Shown: one piece after another, positions 56,632 through 64,000 of the stretch
Layout: the number at the start of each line of letters is the position of its first letter
Position numbering within the stretch: the stretch's first letter is position 1
Assembly: GCA_913046825.1 (NCBI GenBank)
Contig: CAJWTF010000002.1
Span: 1 to 64,000, forward strand
Direction of reading: 5' to 3'
From: an uncultured Rickettsiales bacterium
GTDB taxonomy: Bacteria; Pseudomonadota; Alphaproteobacteria; UBA8366
Length of the DNA: 64,000 nucleotides
The notes under the pieces: model-generated
What the model saw: the letters and a program-made list of their open reading frames with translations, nothing else
What the model was told of the DNA's origin: nothing
Database searches by the model: none
Made by a program: the position numbers and the translations under genes

Positions 56632-57426
56632 ATGGCGACCGTTGAGACCGAAACCCATGGGCAAATTTTAATCGTCCGGATGAACCGACCGAACAGCTTG
56701 AACGCACTCAATCACGAAATGCGCTCAGAACTCGCCGAGGTGTGGAATGATTTTCGCGAAAGCGATGCGCTGGAAGTCGCGATCTTCACGGGGGCCGGGC
56801 GAGGGTTCTGCGCTGGGGAAGATATGAAGGAATCGCTGCAGGATGGTGCCCCCGGCGGGCGCAAACCAGCGCGGCCCGATCCTTTCATGGACGGCACGCT
56901 GGAGAAACCGGTGATCGCCGCCGTCAACGGATTCGCCATGGGTGGTGGGTTCATGCTGGTGGAGCGAACGGATTTACGGGTCGCCGCGCGCGGTGCGCTG
57001 TTCGAGATTTCGGAAGCTAAGCGTTGGCTGCTCGGCGGATACAATCACGGACACATCGCCAACCTGCCGTACCCAATTGCCATGGAAATGGCGATGGGAT
57101 TCCGGTTCACAGCTGAGCGCTTCTACGAACTAGGTTTCGTTAATCGGCTCGTCGATCCCGATGATTTGATTCCGGCAGCATTGGAGATAGGCGAGCATTT
57201 ATTGACGCTGCCGCCGGCCTCACGTGTCAACACGGTCCATATGATGCGGCAAATGCGGCCTTCCGTCGGTCCTGCCCATGAGGCACTGGCGGATAAACTG
57301 CACAATCACGGCGCTAAGAGCGATCGCATGGAATCCCGCTCGGCCTTTGCCGAGAAACGGAAGCCGAACTTCATCGGTTGGGATGATCCGGAAGACCGTT
57401 ACCGCTTGCCGCAGTTAGAGGAATAG
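56632..57426 (+). CDS. Enoyl-CoA hydratase/isomerase family protein
   Basis: Crotonase-fold enzyme acting on acyl-CoA, 264 residues from the ATG at 56632 (GAGGAGCAC upstream). The first oxyanion loop is IFTGAGRGFCAGEDMKES; the second AVNGFAMGGGFMLVERTDLRVAA. The catalytic region reads ISEAKRWLLGGYN, where the usual paired glutamates are not obvious, so hydratase activity is uncertain and isomerase or hydrolase roles are possible. Converges on the broken oxidoreductase gene. Confidence 0.85.
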   Translation: MATVETETHGQILIVRMNRPNSLNALNHEMRSELAEVWNDFRESDALEVAIFTGAGRGFCAGEDMKESLQDGAPGGRKPARPDPFMDGTLEKPVIAAVNGFAMGGGFMLVERTDLRVAARGALFEISEAKRWLLGGYNHGHIANLPYPIAMEMAMGFRFTAERFYELGFVNRLVDPDDLIPAALEIGEHLLTLPPASRVNTVHMMRQMRPSVGPAHEALADKLHNHGAKSDRMESRSAFAEKRKPNFIGWDDPEDRYRLPQLEE

Positions 57427-57436
57427 GCGGCCTCGT

Positions 57437-58761
57437 CTATTTCGCGTCTGCCTCATTCCGCTCGATCCCTCGAATGCGATGTTTCATGTACAGCTTCAAA
57501 ATCGGATCGGGCGGGAGCAGTGCCGCCTGCGGCATTTGTTTGAGCGCGCGTAAACCATCGCTATCGACTCCAGAGAGGTCCTCAGCCAAAAGCTTGCCGA
57601 GCGCGGTGCCGCGAGTCATTGGTGCGGTGTCAGTTGTCATGAGGATATGAAGATTGTCGGCGATCTCTCCCCAGACCGTGCCTTCGTTGCGGGTAAAGGC
57701 CATGATGCCGCCCCAGGTGCCGTCAAAATCAACCTCGCCGAGAGCGGGCCAACGTTCGGCGATGCTTTGCCGATGGCGTGCCTCCATACGGGCGATGAGC
57801 TCGTCCTCGAAGCGTTTGCTGCGCGCATACCAAAGCGTATTTCGCATCAAGATGCGGCCGTCTTGAGTGAGCCGCACGGTGCTGCCGTTCGGGCTGGAAG
57901 GAAGCAATCCGAATTCCCCAGCGGTGCCGACATGCTTCTTTTCATCGTCGGTCAAAGGTCGGGTCAGGCTGCCGAAGGAAGCGACGGGTACGACGCGGTG
58001 GCGTTTAAATCCCATTTCCTCGGCGAAGAGGTTAGTGGCGAGAATTAATTTCGGCGCGCGCGCCGTGCCCTGGTCGGTGGTGAGCGTGAAGCCGTTGTCC
58101 GAGCGAACTTCGGTGACGGGCGAGTTTTCATAGAGTGTCACGTTGACCGGGAGCGTTTCGCCAAGGCCGCGCATCATCGCGGCGGGTTGTACAAGGGAGC
58201 CGCCATCGACCCGCACGCCGCTATTGTAAAACCGGGTGCCGGTGATGCTCTCCAATTCATCTCGGTCAACCGCCGTATGGGCGATGCCGAGTGTCTCGAA
58301 CCCGTTCGCGACGTCGTCTAGATGCGCATCTCCGGGCGGTGAAGCAGAGACGTAAATTTGCCCCCAATCGCTCCAATTACAACGGATTTGATAATGTTCC
58401 ACGATCTCTGTAGATAATTACGCCCGGTCTGGAACAAGCGGTCACTTTTCTTCGCAGCGTCAAGGTTCTTAATGCCGCCATGGCTGTGGTGAGAGAGCAT
58501 GAAACCCGCGTTCCGCCCGGACGTACCGTAGCCGACGCGCATACCTTCGATAACGGCAATGGAGTCATCGGGCCGAAGTTCAGCCAAGCGGCGCGCGAAG
58601 GATAAGCCGCAGGCTCCGCCGCCGAGCACAAGCCAATCCGCCTTAATGTCACCCTCGAGGATGCGGGCCGGCGCGGGTTCCGGCAAGGTCGCGTACCAGC
58701 CATTCTTAACCCCGTCGTAGGGAAGTTTGCGCGGTTTGCGACTACTGGTAAGCGGCGCCAT
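57437..58761 (-). pseudogene. DAO-type FAD-dependent oxidoreductase gene with a frameshift
   Basis: The N-terminal part from the ATG at 58761 has the FAD dinucleotide fold (WLVLGGGACGLSFARRLAEL and GMRVGYGTSGRNAGF) and reaches GRNYL at about 58410. There the frame changes: the original frame runs to a stop at 58318, while the +1 frame continues EIVEHYQIRCNWSDWGQI and the rest of the family (WGGIMAFTRNEGTVWGEI) to 57437. A single-base insertion or deletion at about 58405-58412 separates the FAD domain from the substrate domain. It could be a sequencing error, but many neighbours are truly broken. Confidence 0.8.
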
Positions 58762-58778
58762 GGCAATGTCTCCTAAGG

Positions 58779-59768
58779 TTACACGATGTCGGCGGGGCTC
58801 ACTTCGTGCAGCAATGTTTCGCCCCGGACATAGCGGGGAAGATTGTCGAAGAAAAGTTCGTCCCACCGCAGGCGGGTGCCATCTCCTCCGAAGGAGGTAT
58901 GAGCGGTAAGGCGCACTTTTGGATGGTCCCAAAGCGGATTGTCCGTCGGCAGCGGTTCCGGATCGAAGACGTCGAGCGCCGCTCCCGCCAATTGTCCTCG
59001 ATCCAATGCGGCGATCATCGCGCTGTCTTCAATCAAGGCGCCGCGCGCGATATTGACGAGGATCGCTCCCTCCTTGACGGAGGTAAAAAAATCTTCGCCG
59101 GCGAATTTTCGCGTGTCGGCATTGAGCGCGCAGGCCATCACGATGACGTCCGCGTCGGGGACGAACTTGCCGAGATCGGCCATCGTTCCGGCTCGATCTA
59201 CGATTTCGGAAGTTTTAGGTGAACGTCGGATCACATCGATTGTGGCGCCGAAGGCCTTGGCGCGTTTCGCGGTCTCAATACCGATAGGGCCGAAGCCGAT
59301 GATTAGCCAGTTGGTATTGGCGACTTCGCGAAATGGTGTCCGTTTCCATTCCTTGTTGGTCTGATGGGCGCGCTGCTCGTCAATCGGATGGATCATGCTC
59401 AATGCATGCGCCATGACATATTCCGCAATGGCGACCGATTGCGCACTGCTGTTGCAGATGCGGACGCCCTTGTCCGAAATCTTCTTATAGGCGGGATTGT
59501 CGAGACCGGCGTTGAAGGTCTGTAAGACGTCGATCTTTTTACAGGCGATGGCCACATCGAAAGGCAAGCTGCCGAGGGTACCACCCGCCAAATCGGGCCC
59601 AAGCCAGAGGTAGTCTACTTCGGCGTCCGCCGCCGGGACTTTAGCACCGCCGATATTAAAATTGCCGTTCTTGTCGAAAGTACGGATCTCAATGTCGAGG
59701 CCCATCGCGTCTATGCGCGCACCAAGTCGTTCGTAGGCGGTGTCAAATAGGGCAACCGAAACGGTCAT
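58779..59768 (-). CDS. D-isomer specific 2-hydroxyacid dehydrogenase
   Basis: NAD-dependent oxidoreductase, 329 residues. I chose the second ATG at 59768 because GGAG lies eight bases upstream; the first ATG at 59774 is too near that site. NAD motif LIIGFGPIGIETAKRAKAFG; catalytic arginine in NIARGALIED, glutamate in DVFDPEPLP, histidine in LTAHTSFGGD. Interconverts 2-oxoacids and D-2-hydroxyacids. It lies 17 bases upstream of the broken DAO-type gene and on the same strand. Confidence 0.92.
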   Translation of the reverse strand: MTVSVALFDTAYERLGARIDAMGLDIEIRTFDKNGNFNIGGAKVPAADAEVDYLWLGPDLAGGTLGSLPFDVAIACKKIDVLQTFNAGLDNPAYKKISDKGVRICNSSAQSVAIAEYVMAHALSMIHPIDEQRAHQTNKEWKRTPFREVANTNWLIIGFGPIGIETAKRAKAFGATIDVIRRSPKTSEIVDRAGTMADLGKFVPDADVIVMACALNADTRKFAGEDFFTSVKEGAILVNIARGALIEDSAMIAALDRGQLAGAALDVFDPEPLPTDNPLWDHPKVRLTAHTSFGGDGTRLRWDELFFDNLPRYVRGETLLHEVSPADIV

Positions 59769-59884
59769 GAACATTGCTCCTGGAAATACGGTCGAGAGGT
59801 GTTGGGCTGAATATATGGCGGGTCGGAGATTGAACCAGCGAAATCGGCTCACTCATCTGCAAGAATGGTAACCCGGCGAAAGCC

Positions 59885-60006
59885 GTTGTTCCGGGACGGG
59901 CGAAGCCCCGGATCTGGAATTGTGGCCAGAGCATTGCCGTCGCCGGAACTGCCCCTCCGGAGTGCTCAGGCCATAATTCCAGGTTCGCTCCGCGCCCCGG
60001 AATGAC
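59885..60006. repeat. Palindromic element of about 120 bases
   Basis: The gap at 59769-60085 holds a large imperfect inverted repeat: a left arm at 59885-59927 and a right arm at 59969-60006, both containing ATTCC(C/A)GG-like and CGAAG/GGTTCGC blocks and ending GGCC, around a centre with its own small palindrome (CGCCGGAACT...CTCCGG). There is no coding frame in it. It resembles the long extragenic palindromes of alphaproteobacteria and could form a cruciform or RNA hairpin. One arm has a relative at 47.55 kb. Confidence 0.65.
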
Positions 60007-60085
60007 CGGGAGATTGTCCTTTCGACAGAACGCAGGGTCGCCGTATATATAGTCTCTGAACTGATAATCAGCGGGAGTTCTCTTC

Positions 60086-60868
60086 ATGACCGGTCCAAAA
60101 ACAGCCATCGTCTCCGGCGGTACCTACGGGATTGGTCGGGGGGTCGTGCTGGAATTGGCGCGGCGCGGATGGAACGTGGTGGGATTCGGTCTTGATGGCC
60201 GCCAGCCCGGCAGCGCTGCCGAGGGTGGGGTCGAGGGCACCCGCAGAGCCTTGGCGGATGCCGGGCTTTCCGGCGAGGTGCTCGAAGCGGATGTATCCAG
60301 CGCCGTCGATGTTGACCGAGTGATGGAGCACGCGTTGTCGACCTTCGGGCGTGTCCATGGCGCAGTGAACAACGCCGCAATTCGCCCAACAGGCACGATA
60401 CTCGATACCGACGAAGACACTTTCGATCGTGTTATCGCCGTCAATCTCAAAGGGCAGTTCCTTGTCTGTAAAGCCGCCATCGCGCATATGCGGGAGGCAG
60501 GCGGCGGGGCCATCGTCAATATTGGCTCCGGTGCCGGTTGGGGAAAGGCAGGGTTACTCGCTTATGGTGCGAGCAAGGGCGGCGTTTTCGCGCTGAGCTC
60601 GGCCTTGGCCTATGATCACCTGGAGGACCGTATCCGCATCAATGTCGTCGTGCCAGGGCCGCAAACCGCCTCCGGCATGGTGGAAATCATGGAAGGTTCT
60701 GGGCCGTTGCCAAAAATTTCGACGGCATCCGGGCGCAACAATCAACCTCGCGATATCGCAAATGCGGTGGCTTTCCTGTTGTCCGACGATGCGGCGCAGA
60801 TTTCCGGCACTGTATTGGATGTGGGGGCCTTCTCCCATCAGGGTGGTGTCGGCCAACCGCGTGCATAG
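60086..60868 (+). CDS. Short-chain dehydrogenase/reductase
   Basis: 260 residues. Cofactor motif VSGGTYGIGRGVVLELARRG (a TGG in place of TGA, still usual), NNA in GAVNNAAIRPTG, serine in VNIGSGAGWG, and Y-x-x-x-K in LAYGASKGGVFA; end DVGAFSHQGGVGQ. First gene of a plus-strand pair with the aminotransferase. Substrate unknown. Confidence 0.9.
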   Translation: MTGPKTAIVSGGTYGIGRGVVLELARRGWNVVGFGLDGRQPGSAAEGGVEGTRRALADAGLSGEVLEADVSSAVDVDRVMEHALSTFGRVHGAVNNAAIRPTGTILDTDEDTFDRVIAVNLKGQFLVCKAAIAHMREAGGGAIVNIGSGAGWGKAGLLAYGASKGGVFALSSALAYDHLEDRIRINVVVPGPQTASGMVEIMEGSGPLPKISTASGRNNQPRDIANAVAFLLSDDAAQISGTVLDVGAFSHQGGVGQPRA

Positions 60869-60931
60869 AGCGGGTTTGCATTTCGTCCGTGAGAAATTAG
60901 GTTAGCGCAAATTCTTTGGGAGTAAGTCTGC

Positions 60932-62113
60932 ATGCGACGTACGAGATTGCCCGCCGGTGGCGCCAATATCTTTCAGAAGATCCGCGCCAAGCGCAGTGAA
61001 GCGTTGGATCGGGGTCAAACCCTGCTCGATCTCTCCATCGGTGAGCCGAAAGGGGCCGCTTTGTTGAGCGCACGCGAGGCAGCTCGCGACGCCATCATGA
61101 GCGACGATGAGCCCATGCACGCCTATCAATACAACGACAGCCCGGCGGTGCCGGGATTTTCACCGCGATTTATCCGCGCGCATTTGAAACAAGGCCTGCC
61201 CGAGGGTGACGTCGACTATGTGCCAATCTCCGGGGTCAAACCCATCTTGGGCTTATTGCCACTGGCATGTGGGTGTGCGCTCGGAGACATGACCGTCGCG
61301 ACGATGACCAAGCCTGGCTACCCGATCCCCGCTGATTGGTGCGCTTATCATCCTAAGGTGACGCACCATGCCTTGCCGTTGAATTCAGCGAACGGTTTTC
61401 GGTTCGCGCCGGAAGATATCCCAGCAGGCACCGGTCTGGTGATGACGAACTATCCGCATAATCCGTCGGGCCAGATTGCCGATGCTGCGTGGTTCCGTGC
61501 GCTTTGTCAGTATTGCAGCGATAACGATATCCGCTTGTTCAACGATGCAGCGTATATCTCGCTCAGTCATTCTCATGATTGCATCACTTTGAGCGAAGTC
61601 GCCGTCGATTTCCCGGACTTATCGTGGTGCGAAGCATTCACTGCCGCCAAACTGATCGGGAACGGCACCGGCTGGCATGTGGGCGCGATGGTGGGTTCTA
61701 CCGATTTCATCGGTGATATGAAAGAAGTGAAGGGCAAGACGGATGCTGGCTTCGTCGCCCCGATGGCCGCCGGCGTTTTGGTGTCCTTAGAAGAAGACCA
61801 AGGGGGAATCGCCGAGTACCGGGAAATGTACCGCCAGCGCCTCGGTATCCTCAGTGAGCTGATGTTAGGGTGCGGCATGCGTCTCGCCATCGAACCCCGC
61901 GCCGGGTTCTATACCTTGTGGGAAGCGCCGACCCGAGCTTTCGGACAGAAAATCGCGAGCGGCGAAGAGTTTAATTTCACGATGATCGAGAAGACCGGTG
62001 TGGTTGGCGTGCATTTCGGCAATTATCTACGTTACGCCGTTTGTGCGGATGTGGATGCCATGCGGAGCGACCTCGAGGCGGCATTCAAGAGCGCCGAAGT
62101 CGCTTACGACTGA
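60932..62113 (+). CDS. PLP-dependent aminotransferase class I/II
   Basis: 393 residues. The PLP lysine lies in FTAAKLIGNGTGWHVGAMVG near 248, with tyrosine and asparagine sites in NYPHNPSGQI and NDAAYISLSHSH. The usual SKxxxxxGxRxG motif is altered (K-x6-G-x-H-x-G), the arginine replaced by histidine. N-terminal DLSIGEPKG is as in aspartate and LL-diaminopimelate aminotransferases. It follows the SDR gene after 63 bases. Substrate unknown. Confidence 0.85.
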   Translation: MRRTRLPAGGANIFQKIRAKRSEALDRGQTLLDLSIGEPKGAALLSAREAARDAIMSDDEPMHAYQYNDSPAVPGFSPRFIRAHLKQGLPEGDVDYVPISGVKPILGLLPLACGCALGDMTVATMTKPGYPIPADWCAYHPKVTHHALPLNSANGFRFAPEDIPAGTGLVMTNYPHNPSGQIADAAWFRALCQYCSDNDIRLFNDAAYISLSHSHDCITLSEVAVDFPDLSWCEAFTAAKLIGNGTGWHVGAMVGSTDFIGDMKEVKGKTDAGFVAPMAAGVLVSLEEDQGGIAEYREMYRQRLGILSELMLGCGMRLAIEPRAGFYTLWEAPTRAFGQKIASGEEFNFTMIEKTGVVGVHFGNYLRYAVCADVDAMRSDLEAAFKSAEVAYD

Positions 62114-62120
62114 GACGACG

Positions 62121-62423
62121 TCAATCGTCTTCGCGGGCTGCCAAGGTGGCCCGGATTAAACCTTCGGGTACCTCCGTCGGGACAGTTGTACCTTCGGCGG
62201 ACTTGGCCAACGCCAGAGATGCTTGATATCGCTGCAGGTATTTTCGGCACTCGGCACAGAGTGTCATATGCATCTCGAAGATTGACTTTTGACACCTTGA
62301 TAGGTCACCCTCGAGATGGGCCAGAATGAAATCCTCGAAATCCACACAATTGATAATGTACGGCAATTTGAACATGACGCCCTTTATTTTGGACGCGATA
62401 GAACGGTGGTTTTCGTGTGTCAT
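62121..62423 (-). CDS. Putative anti-sigma factor with zf-HC2-type domain
   Basis: 100 residues with a C-terminal helical tail. The segment CVDFEDFILAHLEGDL and H-x3-C-x2-C in FEMHMTLCAECRKYL form the zinc-binding anti-sigma domain found downstream of ECF sigma genes. There is no transmembrane helix, so it would act as a cytoplasmic sensor. Its ATG overlaps the stop of the truncated sigma gene. If the sigma gene is dead, this is an orphan. Confidence 0.75.
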   Translation of the reverse strand: MTHENHRSIASKIKGVMFKLPYIINCVDFEDFILAHLEGDLSRCQKSIFEMHMTLCAECRKYLQRYQASLALAKSAEGTTVPTEVPEGLIRATLAAREDD

Positions 62424-62670
62424 ATCACCGGATCCAACAATTTCTTCAGCGCCGCCCGCGCGCGATGCAGGCTTACTTTGACTTTGCTGTCCGTCATTTC
62501 CAATACCTCAGCGGCCCCGGTCGTGCTCATTTCTCCGATGTCTCTCAGCAGCAAAACAATACGATAATTTTCAGGTAAGCGGTCGATTGCTGCAATGATC
62601 AACCCGTCAGTTTGCTTGCGATCAAGGAGCTGCTCCGGCGTCTTCGCCGAACTGTCCTCTCGCTCGATGC
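62420..62670 (-). pseudogene. Truncated ECF-type RNA polymerase sigma factor
   Basis: Region 4 is intact: AAIDRLPENYRIVLLLRDIG, then AAEVLEMTDSKVKVSLHRAR, ALKKLL, to the TGA overlapping the anti-sigma ATG. Region 2 should lie before it, but upstream of about 62670 the minus frame reads poorly (only ITWVKIASAVCIERED vaguely resembles region 2.4) and overlaps the plus-strand TrkA-C remnant. A working sigma needs region 2 for -10 recognition, so this is probably a 5'-truncated gene. An open frame on the minus strand extends to 62827 but is unlikely to be sigma sequence. Confidence 0.65.
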
Positions 62671-62684
62671 AGACGGCCGAAGCG

Positions 62685-63022
62685 ATTTTCACCCAAGTGA
62701 TGATGTTTGCCAGCGCGATTGCCGTGATCCTGGTGGTCATGCTGAACAAGACACTCGACCGTGCTATGTGCGCGGCCGAGGTTTTTTGCTGGAGCGAACC
62801 ACTTTGCTCGGCGCCCGCCGCTTCCATCGACTATTGCAACTCCATGAAGGATATAGCGTGGCGGAACACGAGTACCGTGGTGATGAGGCTACGACGGTTG
62901 GTGATTTGTTGCCTAAACACGGGACGCTGCAACTGCTCGGCATACGCGGCGATGGAGCGTATCGAAGCGATCCCTTTGATCCGCAGGACATGGTCGGATC
63001 CGGTAGTCTATTGATCTGCTAA
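62685..63022 (+). pseudogene. Remnant of a membrane protein with a TrkA-C domain
   Basis: On the plus strand one frame gives a helix (MMFASAIAVILVVMLNKTLD) up to about 62770; after a frameshift the next continues GRGFLLERTTLLGARRFH, LLQLHEGYSVAEHEYRGDE and LQLLGIRGDGAYRSD, ending DMVGSGSLLIC at 63020-63022. The order helix, RTT-basic segment, then a TrkA-C-like beta domain is typical of TrkA-C membrane proteins. The N-terminal helices are missing and the sigma gene overlaps the 5' side. This suggests a deletion that removed parts of both genes. Confidence 0.55.
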
Positions 63023-63063
63023 GGCAGAGATGCCGTGCGCGACGCTCTGGAAGCCGCGTTGGA

Positions 63064-64000
<937 letters not shown>

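Noticed and set aside
62595..62827. Full-length ECF sigma factor from an ATG at 62827
   Set aside because: Residues upstream of region 4 do not form a region 2 helix set, and the opposite strand reads better as a TrkA-C membrane protein remnant.

Overview
The window reads as part of the chromosome of an alphaproteobacterium, most likely Rhodospirillales-like. The reasons are the cytochrome aa3 order coxB-coxA-ctaB-coxF-ctaG-coxC-(DUF983)-surf1 next to tldD, an F0 operon with paired b' and b subunits, the smc-dsbA-dciA-mutY neighbourhood, and a glycine cleavage operon led by a tandem glycine riboswitch. G+C looks moderately high by eye. I see no insertion sequence, prophage, CRISPR array, tRNA or rRNA.

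Layout. 0-6.8 kb: start of tldD (minus) and the cytochrome c oxidase operon (plus), with a palindrome upstream that resembles a RegA/RegR box. 6.8-12.5 kb: M32 carboxypeptidase, a decayed mscS, thrC, an M16 peptidase and an acetyltransferase. 12.5-18.5 kb: yqgE, a DsbD/ScsB-type thiol-disulfide protein, a peroxiredoxin with terminator, rnhA-thrB, a tandem CDGSH protein and a lipoprotein. 18.5-23.2 kb: promoter, tandem glycine riboswitch, gcvT-gcvH-gcvP. 23.2-32.6 kb (mostly minus): a broken hypothetical gene, atpI-B-E-F'-F with promoter and terminator, smc, dsbA-like, dciA, and divergent mutY.

From 32.6 kb the content becomes accessory and catabolic: a D-aminoacylase-type amidohydrolase, a phytanoyl-CoA-type dioxygenase, a molybdenum hydroxylase cluster, several short-chain dehydrogenases, a gamma-glutamyltransferase, a TauD-type dioxygenase, an LLM flavin oxidoreductase, ilvA, an HpaB-type hydroxylase, two aminotransferases, an HpaI-type aldolase, an enoyl-CoA hydratase and a hydroxyacid dehydrogenase. 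An ABC-F ATPase sits among them. The window ends with an anti-sigma factor, a truncated ECF sigma gene, a TrkA-C remnant and tgt.

The strongest signal not explained by ordinary annotation is gene decay. At least twelve genes are broken by in-frame stops, frameshifts or internal deletions: DUF983, mscS, a hypothetical protein, threonine aldolase, DUF4142, AraC-type regulator, cyclase, MBL-fold hydrolase, amidohydrolase, molybdenum-hydroxylase FAD subunit, DAO-type oxidoreductase, ECF sigma and TrkA-C protein. Six lie almost back to back at 34.4-39.0 kb. Core genes (respiration, ATP synthase, glycine cleavage, threonine and isoleucine synthesis, DNA repair) look intact. This suggests ongoing erosion of accessory functions by point mutation and small deletion rather than by mobile elements. 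Short palindromic repeats also occur in several gaps between 47 and 60 kb. I did not find a convincing wholly new multi-gene system; the best candidate for an undescribed pathway is the catabolic gene set at 52.8-62.1 kb.
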